DNA of 64,000 bases, taken from Liquidambar formosana. Taxonomy: Eukaryota > Streptophyta > Magnoliopsida > Saxifragales > Altingiaceae. The notes under the pieces were generated by a model. It saw only the letters and a list, made by a program, of their open reading frames with translations. It made no database searches and was not told the origin of the DNA. This document shows, one piece after another, positions 47,056-59,770 of the stretch (its first letter is position 1; each line of letters opens with the position of its first letter). Location of the stretch: assembly GCA_039720395.1 (NCBI GenBank), contig CM077828.1, forward strand, positions 25,524,717-25,588,716. Direction: 5' to 3'. The translations under genes were made by a program, and so were the position numbers.

Positions 47056-47580
47056 AAAGGCGAACCAATTATTGTTGGGGTTTATACCTTTAAAGGTGCT
47101 AGTCAACTTTTAACTCAATTTGGATCAATTACTGAGGGAGTTTATTTTGATTCCTAGACAATGCAGGGCGAAAATTGGCTTCTACCCATGTTTGAGTTGT
47201 CACGCCACAACTTGGAGAGTCCACACATGGACAAATCAAAGTAGAAAGAGCTGCACAAGACTTTTATAAATTCTACCTGTAATGTTTTTGTATTGAAATG
47301 GATTTAATAAAAATTGTATCAGCTTATCAATAATATCCAAGTGATGATTAGATAATGGTATGCCATGTTCTTACTTCATATGCCCATAGACAAAAAAAAA
47401 AAAAAAAAAAGAAGGAATTTGGTCCGTAATGCCAACATCCTTAGTCCTCCATGCATCAACAAAAGTATGAGGGAATTTGGTTGATACAAGGCTAGAACTT
47501 CGTTACCCAAAAAGAAAAAAAAAACAAAAAAACAAAAAAAAAGAAGGAAAAGTGGTGGTTTCTAAATCCACAACCCACAA
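47056..47580. repeat. Duplicated block A, copy 3
   Basis: The third copy of the AAAGGCGAACCAATTATTG block, with long A runs at 47394-47410 and about 47514-47542. It is followed directly by block E, unlike the other two copies, which continue into block B. Confidence 0.78.
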
Positions 47581-47581
47581 T

Positions 47582-48160
47582 TGTCCTGCATATTAACACT
47601 CTAATCACCCACAATTTTCTCCTGTTACAAAACTATACAGATAGAGACAAATTAAAGTGACAACATGCAATTCTAGTTTTGGGGGCGGGGGGGGAAAAAA
47701 ACAATTATGACGAAAGAAAAGCCATGTAATTGATGGCAAAATGATACATTTATCCCATGTTTATTTATTTATTTATTACGCAGTATTTATTGTTTTCTTT
47801 TTTTGCCATGGGAAGATAGGAAGGGAAAAGATGACACGACCACACATTAGTATATAAGTAGGATTCCTCTCAAAATCGTTAAGGCTTTTAGAGTATGGTA
47901 TACTTGTTAGTCTTATGTTCTATTTTATTATCTCTATTCGATCTGTCATTTCAGTGTGTTGTCTTGAGTCTATTGACCACAAAAATTCTTTTGCACCTCC
48001 TACCTAGTTTATATATTTTAAGGTTTTATGAAAAGTATAAAAGGTGTTCATAAGAACTAACCTGTTGTCCTCTAGCTAGAAATTCCTTTGCACCTCCCAC
48101 CTCTCTTTCTATTTGCTCAATCTTGTGAATTCCATCCCCCTTCACACCATACTAATACTT
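47582..48160. repeat. Duplicated block E, copy 2
   Basis: It matches 30350-30960 with small differences, including a G-rich run near 47680-47693. As in copy 1 it leads straight into a block F array. Confidence 0.75.
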
Positions 48161-48165
48161 ACTTT

Positions 48166-50040
48166 GAATTTTAGATCAACCAAGTTACCCATAAAATATT
48201 GAAAATTGTTGAAGATGTCATTAAATTACGACACTAAAGGTAATCAAATGTCATTCCTAATTGAGTGCTGCTACGTTCACAGGCTAACATGACATTCACT
48301 TTTTCAAAAGAATACGAATCACAATTTTTCAAATATAGTCTTGATAAATCAACTGACAAACAAATCTATGGATGAAACTAGTAGTTTTTAACTTTCATCA
48401 AATCTTGATTTTTATTTAGTTACAATTATACCCTTGATAAATCAATTGGTAAACAAATCTATGCATAAAACTGATAGCTTTTAACATTCACCTTCTTAAT
48501 TAGGTTTAACTCCTTGTCCTGGAATTGTATAAGGTGGGGTAGTATCAAATTTAGGCTCCAATGATTTTTGTACAATGTAATTAATATATTATTATTTAAG
48601 TTGAGAGAAGAAGAGAGAGAGGCTTTGAATTTTAGATCAACCAAGTTACCTATAAAATATTGAAAAATGTGGAAGATGTCATTAAATTACGACTCTAAAA
48701 GTAATCAAATGTCATTCCTAATTGAGTGCTGCTATGATCACGGACTAACGTGACATTCACTTTTTCAAAAGAATAAGAATCTCGGTTTTTCAAATATACT
48801 CATGATAAATCAACTGGCAAACAAATCTATGGATGAAAATAGTAGTTTTTAACTTTCTCCGATGATATTTGTACAACGCAATTATTATATAAGTTGAGAG
48901 AGAGAGAGAGAGAGAGACTTTCAATTTTAGATCAACCAAGTAACCTATAAAATATTAAAAATTGTGGAAGATGTCATTAAATTACGACACTAAAGGTAAC
49001 AAATGTCATTCCTAATTGAGTGCTGCTACAATCACAGACAAACGTGAAACTCACTTTTTCAAAAGAATAAGAATCTTGGGTTTTCAAACATACTCTTGAC
49101 AAATCAACTGGGAAACAAATCTATGGATGAAACCATTAGTTTTTAACTTTCATCGAGTCTTGCTTTTTATTTACTTACAAGTATACCCTTGATAAATCAA
49201 TTGCTATAACGAATCGACAAATGAAACTGATAGCTTTTAACATTCATCTTTTTAATTAGGTTTAACTACATGTCTTGGAATTGTATAAGGTGGTGTAGGA
49301 TCAGATTTAGGCTCTGATGATATTTGTACAACATATTATTATTTAAGTTGAGAGAGAAAGAGAAAGAGACTTCGAATTTTAGATCAACCAAGTTACCTAT
49401 AAAATATTGAAAATTATGGAACATGTCATTAAATTACGACACTAATGCCATGTTTGTCTGGTTGGAATGGAATGGGTGGGAATGGAATCTGATTCCATAC
49501 TCAAAATAGTCTTGAATGGAATGAGATTAAAATAAACATTGTGGAATAAATATTATTATAATTCATTACTGTTGTTTGATTCCATTCCTATTTAACTACC
49601 TCATCCAAACATGTCGTTTGGAATGAATTGGAATGAGATTCCATTCCATCCATTCCATTCCCACCAAACAAACATGGCCTAAAGGTAATCAAATGTCATT
49701 CTTAATTGAGTACTACCACGATCACGGGCTAATGTGACATTAACTTTTTCAAATAAATAAGAATCTCGGTTTTTCAAATGTATTCTTGATAAATCAACTG
49801 GCAATTAAACAAATATATAGATGAAACTAGGAGTTTTAAACATTCACCGAATCTCGCTTTCTATTTAATTTCAATTATACCCTTGATAAATCAATTGGTA
49901 AACAATTCTATGAAAGAAACTGATAGCTTGTAACATTCTCCTTCTCAACTAGGTTTAACTCCTCGTCCTGGAATTGTATAAGGTGGGATATATAGGATCA
50001 GATCTAGGCTCCGCTGATATTTGTGGATGCGTAATATATT
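48166..50040. repeat. Higher-order tandem array, block F copy 3
   Basis: Unit starts lie near 48176, 48628, 48925 and 49378 (long, short, long). The last unit is split by a MITE (49446-49679). Array and flanks are noncoding. Confidence 0.87.
49446..49679. mobile_element. Tourist/PIF-like MITE inserted in the array
   Basis: The ends TGCCATGTTTGTCTGGTTGG and, inverted, GGCCATGTTTGTTTGGTGGG continue through GAATGGAATGG. TAA flanks both sides (49443-49445 and 49680-49682). Sister units without the insertion read ACGACACTAAAGGTAATC, which proves the empty site and a 3-bp TAA duplication. Confidence 0.9.
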
Positions 50041-50043
50041 GTT

Positions 50044-50785
50044 ATTTTTCTTTTATTTTTTAGACGAAGAAGTCCAATTTGATAACTCCATATCTTTTCC
50101 ATACTAACATTTTGGTGGCTATATACTAGCCAACATCTCAGCTTTCAGCTCCACTAGCTCTTTCAACAATGACGGGCAGCATTTTGTTCTTTCCTTTCAC
50201 ATTTTGATGCCAGCTGATATCTCGTAGGGACGAGGCCCAATACAATATAATACTCCTTATTATCTATTTCTGCCTAGAGGAATGTTAACCACACTCACTG
50301 ATGATCCAACCATATATTTTGTTGTCATGTTGTGATTGGTTAGGCCATATTTGGATGTTAAATTCGAAACTAGAAAATACAAGAGAGAGAGAGAGAGAGG
50401 TTGCAGGGTCTGATGTCACAGTGAGATGGCATATGCCGTATCTCTTGTGGAGACAAACCGATGCCATCTTTCTTGCGACACCAGTCCCAAACCTTTCTTT
50501 CCATTTGCCCTTGTCCATTCTATGCTGCTAACACCATACTTATAATATATAACGCGTGCATGGAGAGAGAGAGAGAGATTGCGAGTGTGATCCTCTAAGC
50601 CGTAAATATGCATGGCTGCCAACGAGCTGTAGCTCAGATGGCACCGGGTGGGGTGGGGCCTGGCTAGGTGAGGGGTTCTACTCCCCTCCATGCGAACCAA
50701 AATATATATATATATATGCATGGCTTGTTCCCACTTCTTTCTACCAAAGAGATATTACGAACCAAAAACATGCACCCTTACTGTT
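50044..50785. repeat. Blocks I and D, later copies joined
   Basis: Block I copy 2 (50044-50375) runs into a GA tract and then block D copy 3 (hairpin near 50405-50488 and the CTATGCTGCTAACACCATA region). A SINE interrupts D at 50618. The join I-GA-D differs from the other copies, pointing to recombination at the GA repeat. Confidence 0.7.
50618..50713 (+). mobile_element. tRNA-derived SINE with a 12-bp target duplication
   Basis: It has an A-box-like GTAGCTCAGATGG and a B-box-like GGTTCTACTCC about 40 nt apart, as in RNA polymerase III promoters. It ends in GCGAACCAAA plus an AT run. ATATGCATGGCT is duplicated at 50606-50617 and 50714-50725. The paralogous sequences near 30185 and 44127 have a single uninterrupted ATATGCATGGCTTG, so the insertion is exact and recent. 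Confidence 0.88.
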
Positions 50786-52950
50786 GCATGTTTAAGACTG
50801 CATAACAATATCATAAGAGTGTGAACATATTCAATCAATTGTGAGGTGGGATTTGAATCCATTAATTCCTCTGCGGGCTTATAAATTAGCATAATCCCAT
50901 TCCTAGGCATGAGATCCTTTGTTAATTTTCAACCACACACGCTAAACCAAATGGCTGTTGAGCTACTAATTAAAATTGATGATTAAAGTGACTTAATTTC
51001 TTATTATTAAAATTTTTAAAAAAAAAAAGTGAAATATCTTGACCGGCCCGTTCAAAACTAATTTTCTGGTTCCACTCCTAGTCCAATCCTGAATGAAACA
51101 ACCCTTGAACCCAAACTCTAACTTATGAATATAAATGGATTAAGGTCAAGTTCTATGTTAAGTGGTTACAAATTATAAAGGATTCCTTTGACAACACAAT
51201 GCAGTTAATTCCAATTTTTTAGAATAGGACTTAGAAGACTTTGTTAGGGTATGTTATAATTAAGATGTATGCACCAAGCTACTTGGCTTGGGTTTGTCTC
51301 GATATCAACTTCATAAAAAGTTTTTTGGAACTAGTCTCGTTTAGCTCGCTCACAAGATGAAGTATTGAGTCAAGCTCAAACCTCATTATGAGCTCATTAA
51401 ACTATTTAATTACAATTATATCCTTGATAAATCAATTGGTAAACAAATTTATGGCTGGAACTGGTAGCTTTTTACATTCACCTTCTCAATTAGGTTTAAC
51501 TCCTCATCCTAGAATTGTATAAAGTGGGGTAGGATCAGATCTAGGATTCAATGACATTTGTACAGCATAATTATTATTTGAGAGAAAAACAAAGAGAGAC
51601 TTTGAATTTTAGATCAACGAAGTTACCCGGCCCATAAAATATTGAAAATTGTGGAAGATGTCATTAAATTACGACATTTAAGGTAATCAAATGTCATTCC
51701 TAATTGAGTGCCGCTATGTTTACGAGCTAACGTGACATTCATTTTTTCAAAAGAATACGAATCTCAATTTTTCAAATATACTCTTGATACCTCAACTGAC
51801 AAACAAATCTATAGATGAAACTGGTAGTTTTTAACTTTCATCAAATCTCGCTTTTTATTTGGTTACAATTATACCCTTGATAAATCAATTGGTAAGCAAA
51901 TCTATGGATGAAACTGATAGCTTTCAACATTCACCTTCTTAATTAGGTTTAACTCCTTGTCCTGGAATTGTATAAGGTGGGGTAGGATCAAATTTAGGCT
52001 CCGATGATTTTTGTACAATGTAATTAATATATTATTATTTAAGTTGAGAGAAAAAGAGAGAGAGACTTTGAATTTTAGATCGACCAAGTCACCTATAAAA
52101 TATTGAAAAATGTGGAAGATGTCATTAATAAAATTACGACTCTAAAGGTAATCAAATGTCATTCCTAATTGAGTGCTGCTACGATCACGGACTAACATGA
52201 CATTCACTTTTTCAAAAGAATAAGAATCTCGGGTTTTCAAACATACTCTTGTTAAATCAACTGGGAAACAAATCTATGGATGAAACTAGTAGTTTTTGAC
52301 TTTCATATATCGAATCTTGCTTTTTATTTAGTTACAAGTATACCCTTGATAAATGAATTGTTAAAACAAATTTACAAATGAAACTATTAGCTTTTAACAT
52401 TCACCTTTTTAATTAGGTTTAACTCCTTGCCGTAGAATTGTATAAGGTGGGGTAGGATCAGATTTAGGCTCCAATGATATTTGTACAACATAATTATTAT
52501 TTAAGTTGAGAGAGAAAGAGAGAGAGACTTTGAATTTTAGATCAACGTAGTTACCTATAAAATATTGAAAATTGTGGAAGATATCATTAAATTACGACAC
52601 TAAAGGTAATCAAATGTCATTCCTAATTGAGTGCTGTTACAATCACATGCTAATGTGACATTCACTTTTTCAAACGAATAAGAATCTCGAATTTCCAAAT
52701 TAATATACTCTTGATATATCAGCTGGCAATTAAACAAATCTATGGATGAAACTAGGAGTTTTTAATATTCACCTAATTCACTTTTTATTTAATTACATTT
52801 ATACCCTTGATAAATCAATTGGTAAACAATTCTATGAATGAAACTGATAGCTTTTAACATTCACCTTCTCAACTAGGTTTAACTCCTCATCCTGGAATTG
52901 TATAAGGTGGGATCAGATCTAGGCTCCGATGATATCATGTACATGCGTAA
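50785..52950. repeat. Block H copy 2 and block F array copy 4
   Basis: H (50785-51415) leads into array units starting near 51607, 52072 and 52535 (about 465 and 463 bp). The short unit seen in the other arrays is missing or fused here, so the number of units varies between arrays. Confidence 0.82.
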
Positions 52951-52951
52951 T

Positions 52952-53560
52952 TGTTATTTTTCTTTTATTTTTTAGACGAAAAGTCCAATTTGATAACTCC
53001 ATATCTTTTTCACATTTTGATGCCAGATGATATCCCGTAGGGACGAGGCCCAATACAATATAATACTCCTTATTATCTATTTCTGCCTCGAGGAATGCTA
53101 ACCACACTCACTGATGATCCAACCATATATTGTGTTGTGATGTTGTGATTGGTTAGGCCACGTTTGGATGTTAAAATTGAAATTATACAATATAAGAAGT
53201 TTAACATAGTATTGAAGGTATAAATTTATGATATTAAATTAACAAAATCAAGAAAATGCTGGTTACATTACAAATAAGAGTAAAAATTCAAAATGCTAGC
53301 ATTTCATGAATTTGTACCATGAATTATAGTGAGATAACTCTTAATTTCTTGAATATTTTTTCAAGGTGGTGAATTTGTATCTTTAATACTATATAAATTT
53401 TTTTAAATTGTCTAATTTTGAATCCTTAGTGATGGGTACATGCTGAGGATTCCATACACCTCATACGCATACCAATGCTAATGTGTCTCGAGGCTGATGT
53501 GGGTGAGCCTCATGCATACATCATCGTGAGTCGATGCAAATTAAGATTTGATGAGAAAAT
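52952..53560. repeat. Block I copy 3 plus single-copy AT-rich spacer
   Basis: I to about 53165 (internally deleted), then about 390 bp found only once in this window, ending before block G copy 2. No gene is seen. Confidence 0.6.
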
Positions 53561-56500
53561 TTGTTGCATATAGCACTACTTTTCTGCCAAATCATGCCTT
53601 ACGTGTTACGAGCTAGAAACCCTTAAAAATTTGAAAAAGTAAAGTAAAAATAAAAACAAATCGGCTATGACCCATAAGCCATGAAATTAGATTTGACCAA
53701 ACTCCTACCAGGTAGCCGCTAGAATACGCTGTCAGTGGGAGGGCAAAACATGGGCGGCTAGCAATTATATATGATCAATTGATCATTGACTAGGAGTCGG
53801 TGCATGTTCACTCTATTTTTCTTTTTTTTTTTTTTTTTTTTGGGCTAAAGCATTGACTAGGTCACTCAATTCCTTATTATTTATTGTAACCTTCAAAAGG
53901 AATGTTTAGGGTACGAGGCTAGTTCATTGCAGGGGTGGGGTTCCTCGAGGAACACGTACATGGGTTCTCAAATGTGAAACCATTTCTAATTGGATTGAGA
54001 AGGAAACAATAATAACATTAAATATAAGTGCATCTTTGTTAATTTTAGACCATAATGCAGTCTTCAAATTTGAAATAAATTTTACTTTTAAGTACAAACT
54101 TCAATTCTAAGAAGTCGGGGAATTTTTAATTCTCGAGATTTGACTAAAATTTGATAGTTTGTTTGAAAAGGTCATCAGCGATTACAATTTCTGAGAAACC
54201 ATTAGTGATCAGCGTTTTTCTAATCACTTATGGACCCACTAAAATATTAGTATTCTTTCTTAGCTCGAGGGTCGTGATTCGTGAACAATGGGGTCTATAG
54301 ATTTTCCCCTCAACTGTAGGTCTTGTCAAGAGTTTTTTTTTTCTATACTTTATGGTGAGTTCCATAGATTTTCCTAAATCATGAGTTTTGACTTTTGGCC
54401 GTTAAAAATTATTTATGGCGTGAAATCTTGGGAATACAAGGGTCTCATTGAATTCTTTGTCCCTCCATCCCAGCTCACCTCTTTTTCCCTGTTTTAACTT
54501 CTTTAAAATAATAATAATTATATAACAATTCCATTTCGGAACGTCATGCTTTGTTAGCACACTTGTGTAACACGATGATGATCTGATGGAGCACAAATTT
54601 GATGCTGAGTTGCAAAAACTTAATACCATGCTAAGGTTATCATGGCTTTTGAATGAGTGCGTTTTTTTTTTTTTTTTTTTTGGCTGAAATTATTAAAAAT
54701 AAAAAAATAAAAATAACAGCTATTGAAATGACCAAAATTGCCAACCTCAATGACAATTTTTTTATCTTTTAATCTTGACTATCCAAAAGATCATCCCACA
54801 GTCTGTGCTCGATCAAATGAGTTTGTTTTTTTCTATTGTTATTATCATATTTTTTATTTTTAACCTTTTGGTGTTAGATGAAAGTGAGGTGATATTGCTA
54901 GAACGGTTCAGTGGAAGAAAATCATGTAGGCCTTAGTTTTCTCGTAAAAAAAAAACACGGAGTGATTCTGGATTAGCTGCTGTGCTTTAAGAGTACAGCA
55001 TGGTACTGTGAATCTGTGATGGTTGAGATCAAGACATGTGATAAAAGAAAGACATCCGATAATTGAGACCACTAATGCTCAATGCTAGGGGTGTTAATGG
55101 TTTAGGTTAAAACCGAGAACCAAACTGGTCGATTTGTTTTTGTTTTTTTTTCATTAGGTTTGGTTTTGGTTCTAATTTTAAAAAACCGAACAAAATTGGT
55201 TTGGTTTTGGTTTTGGTTTTGGTTTTCATTTTTAAAAAACCAAACCAAACCGAAAAACCGAAAAATATATAATATATATATCAAACTTAAAGTTTGTAAA
55301 TTTCTTAATCTAATAAGGGCATAATGTTTCCATTTTGATACAATTTTTAATGTTTAATGTTTTTTTTAGTTACTAATGTAATGCTTTTATTAAAAATGTT
55401 TTTATTTGGAGTTTGGCATATCATTTTTTTCATTTTCAATTATTTGTTGCTACTACTTGATAGGTTAAAACCGAAACCAAACTGAACCAAACCGAAATTT
55501 TTTGGTTTGGTTTGGTTTGATTTTTTTATAATATGGTTTGGTTTTGGTTTAGTTGGAATAAAACCGAAATATGATGGTTTGGTTTGAAATCTACTCTAAA
55601 ACCGAACCAAACCGAACCATTAACACCCCTGCTCAATGCCCCACAAAATATGGATTTTCCATCTTAACCATTGGATGTCTCTCTTTGACCATGTGTCCCA
55701 ATCTCACTTACCACAGCACTGTGCTGTGCTCTTGAAGCACATCAACTAATCCAGACTCAGTATAGAGTAGTCTTTTATAATGAAAGCCTCAAGTATTTTA
55801 TTATGAGCAATGCTTTATATATATTATTCATATTTTTCTCCTAAATGACATGACAATTGTGTTAATCAATTAAAAATTTTATTAAAAAACCATCTATGTG
55901 GTGGGCTGATCGATGTGGCAGTTACTACGTACATCCTTGAGTAAGTAAATTTGGACACTAATAGTATTTTTCTTCTATTATGGCCTTTATTATGTAGATT
56001 CCTAATTATAAGTTGAGGCTTACGAGTTTTTTTTTTTCACATAGATAAATCATCTAGGGTTGAAAAGGAGCTCATTTTATATATTTTCACAATTTTTTTT
56101 TTTTATAAATATTTTCTTCTTTTTTGGGTTCAATAAACACAAGGTTAACTTGGAAGTTGAAACATAAGAGAGTAATGTTTTTTTCTGCAGCTTTCTAGAT
56201 GGTATGATCGATCCCCTGGCCCACCATAAACCATGTACGAGGAAATTCAATGGCGAAACAAACAAAAGGAGAAACAATATATTTAAGTCACTTTCCGGCC
56301 GGCCATCAACTGAATTCCAAAATATATGCATATTATAGGACAATAAGCCATAAGCCAAAAGTGTAAAGTCACTTTACTTTTTAATACTATGCATCCATAG
56401 AACTAGCTACTATTGAAACTTTGAAAGTCCAAAAACTTTTAGAAAAATGGGTGAAATAACTAATAAAAGTGGAATAATTAAGAAATGAATGTGTGCGGGG

Positions 56501-58390
56501 GTGGTGGTTGGGTTACAATTAAGTTACAACAATATAATGTCGGGTAAAACGCGTCCACTTGACTCATAAAAAGGTCCACTAACATTTTTCAGTTAAAGTC
56601 CTTAAGATTCTAACATGCGTGCCCTTGAGATTTAATTTGCAAAAGATGGATGGAATGGGATGAGGAAGAAAGAGTCTATAACCGATGTTGTTATATTACA
56701 AGTACAATTAATCACAATAAAATACAATTGCAACAACAATTTACGTTTAACCATGGAAGATAAAGTGATCAAATCTACCATCAACAATAAGAATACAAGA
56801 TTGACCCATGGATTCTGGGCACGTACTTTAACACAGAAAAACCCTTTTTTCCTTGTGCCTCTTGGAGTCCAATAACAAAAAAATACACGACATCTCACAA
56901 TAAACATTATATATAGTGATTAAATTAATCTTCTGCTAACTTTGGTGACTCCTTCATGGCATGGTATCATGAGTTTTCATTGAAATGATTAGTAACATGC
57001 ACATAATGATCCATTTAAAAAACATATGTGCCAAATACACTACTATTGTACACATGGCTTCTAGAAAATTTTGGGTTATCTGGCTTGCTACTAGCACCAC
57101 CTGGTTTGGAGAGTTGAATCTGCTGATCACACTAAGTTCACATCAAGAGAAAAGTGGCCTTCATCGTACCTATAAAAATGAATTGTCAAGAAACTTATGC
57201 AGGAAAATGAAATTTGGAAATTAAAGGTGAAAGTAACTTGCTAGTGGAACTTGCTTTCCCAGCCACTTTTGAGTTCAAGAAAATTGCCTAGAAAATAGAG
57301 TCTATGTTTTCTCATAACACTTTTTCTAATGGAAAAATGTAGGAAGGACTGAGGGAAATGCATGTTTTCTTGCAAGAAATAATTAGTGATGAGGTCTACT
57401 ACTTTCTTGTGACAACCTTAAACGCACAAAAAATTATATAAAAAAAAATTATTTTATTTTGCAAATAGCCCGTTTATATAATTAACCACTCATTATATAT
57501 AGATCATACCAGATATGGATCACCCCCTAGCAGCCGAGCCTCATCTTTTATATATTTTGAGTGTAATTAGTTACCCACCTTGCTTGATCGTGTAATTGAC
57601 AGGTTGTAACTAATGGTGTTTGAGAAGTTCATCGATCAGACCTCTTGGATGCTTTAAGGGATCTGTTGTTTTTTCTCTCTTCTGCTGCTGGTTGTTCAAT
57701 TCCTCGCCTTCCAAATCATTAATTGACACCTTACCAAAGATAAAAATATAGGAAAAGCTAGAGATTATGTGAAAGCTAACCTCTTAGATATATATATTCA
57801 CACACTATAAATGGTACCATGCATATCCAAGCCTAAATTCGATTATGAACACAAGGGTTACCCAAGATGTTTGGAAATCACAAGATGCAAGCCATGATGG
57901 ACCAAAACATAAAATAAAGAACAAAAATTAGAAAATGCAATCCATGCATGCTTGATTACCCTTTGTCGATCATATATATCAAGGTGGAAAATTAAATACT
58001 TTTAAACATGTGCTGATCCCATGCAAAACTCAAAACATTTGGTCTATGCATGGGTTACAACCGTCGAAAAGATGGGAACCAAATATAACGCACATGTTTT
58101 TCTCAATGCTCATGTATTATCACAAGTTTAAGCAAGAGGTCGTGGGTTCAACTCCCACCACTCTCTTCCACAAGGCTACCCCCATGAACTTTATCCTGTA
58201 ATTGCCCAGTGCACGTGGGATGGGGGGATTACATGCATGTGTCCAAAAAGAAAGTGTAAAGCATTTAGAATCTCCTTATATCAAAAATAAAAATAAAATA
58301 AAATAAATGTATTATCAAGCTTACCCATGACATACATTTGTATGCAAGTTGGTGTATAGAGATGGAGGGAGAGAGAAAGAGAGAAGAGAC
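53560..58390. repeat. Large segmental duplication block G, copy 2
   Basis: It matches 32110-38665 without the Helitron. It contains its own insertion (55086-55630) and T runs near 53820-53840 and 54661-54680. A stretch near 57400-57990 has no clear match in copy 1. No coding gene is recognised. Confidence 0.8.
55086..55630. mobile_element. Inverted-repeat element (TAGGGGTGTTA family) with a 9-bp target duplication
   Basis: The ends TAGGGGTGTTAATGGTTTAG and, inverted, AGGGGTGTTAATGGTTCGG bound 545 bp. GCTCAATGC is duplicated at 55077-55085 and 55631-55639. The paralogue near 33357 has one GCTCAATGC and no insert. The interior is related to the element at 34234-34909. Confidence 0.88.
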
Positions 58391-58760
58391 CAACAATATA
58401 CAGATGGACAGTAGTAGTGCTTGATGGGGATGAGGGAAAGCTCTGTCCAGAGGAGACGACAACTAGTGCTATATGTGGCATGCACCAGGTGCCATCTCTT
58501 CTGCGACAGAACATTACCATGATCCCATTCATATCTTTCATTTGCTTCCTCCAACATGTTTTTCAAAACATGTTTTTCTAACACAAAATGTGTTCATGTA
58601 TTAACACATTGTGTTATTTTTGAAAGATCGGTTGATCTCGGTTTGGCTTGCTTCCCCTCTTATATATAGAATTTTCTTAGTGAAAAAAATAAAATAAAAA
58701 AAGCCTATTTTTGGTCAAAGGAAGTCACCTAGAAACTACACATAAACTAATAATCAAAGG

Positions 58761-59314
58761 ATTTTCTTACCGTGTGTCCTAAGACATATTATTTTATTTC
58801 CTTTATTCTACGAGCTGTCACCTTTTTTTGACTTTATCTCATTTTTTATATATGACTGAATTACCTTATTAAAGATGGAGTAAAACTTCAGTTTAATGAT
58901 GATATATAAACAATAGTGCATAGTACACTTGTTCAAGGGTGGAACTAGAAATTTTTGTTTAGAGTCACCACCTATACATTAACATATATACACAAGCACA
59001 TATATTCATACATTTTGTGTTGGGTATGTGTGTGCGTGTTTATGTAAAACATAAGACGAGAAGCCTTAAATTTAATTCCTCCTTGCCCACGTGTCATTGA
59101 TCCTACGTTTACTGCACCATGCAGTAAAAGTAGCCAACTTCACCAAATCCAAATCCTATTGTGCAATGTTGTCTAAAGTTTTGCTCCATCTTCAATGAGG
59201 GATAATTCCGTCATACAAAAATAAAGACCCAAAACCATATAAAAGTACCAAACGGTATAATAAAAGGAATATAATAATATGTCTTAACGTGTGCCCTGGC
59301 ACACGTTAAGAAAA
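58761..59314. mobile_element. Candidate MITE with a palindromic terminus
   Basis: The left TTTTCTTACCGTGTGTCC then TAAGACATATTATTTTAT is matched inverted on the right (TTTTCTTAACGTGTGCC then TTAAGACATATTATTATATT). The right end also contains a perfect 13-bp-arm palindrome (CTTAACGTGTGCC, 59283-59310). No clear target duplication was found, and the left end appears to have lost part of the palindrome. Confidence 0.55.
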
Positions 59315-59457
59315 CCCATAAATAAAAATAAATCTGCTATGACCCATGAGCTGTGAAACTAGATTTGGCCCCACTCCTACCAGGAAGAAGACTGCACTGT
59401 CAATGGGCAGGGACAGGAAAACATGGTCACGCTTTGTTTTTTCACTGTTTTTTTCTC

Positions 59458-59770
59458 GGCTAGGGCATCGATTAGGTCCCTCAATTCCTTTATTATTATA
59501 ACCTTCAAAGGAGAGTTTAGGGTATAAGACTGTTGCTGATTGCAGGGGTGGGGTTCCCTCGAGGAACACAAGGGTTCTCATATGTGAAACCATTCCCTAA
59601 TTGAACTGTTTTTTTTTTTTTTGGCTAAGGCATTGATTAGGTCACTCAATTCCTTTATTATAACCTTCAAAGGAGAGTTTAGGGTATAAGACTGTTGCTG
59701 ATTGCAGGGGTGGGGTTCCCTCGAGGAACACATGGGTTCTCATATGCGAAACCATTCCCTAATTGAACTG
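59458..59770. repeat. Tandem duplication of about 160 bp
   Basis: Two units start GGCTA(G/A)GGCAT(C/T)GATTAGGT and end CCATTCCCTAATTGAACTG. They are separated by a T run at 59610-59623. The block G paralogues at about 32414 and 53842 have a single unit. Confidence 0.88.

Noticed and set aside
50618..50713. A possible functional tRNA gene
   Set aside because: A and B boxes are present, but the stems do not complete a cloverleaf. Flanking direct repeats and the empty paralogous site show a SINE.
30968..52950. A CRISPR-like or coding interpretation of the regular repeats
   Set aside because: Units are hundreds of bases long, lack spacers, occur in plant nuclear DNA and have no conserved reading frame.
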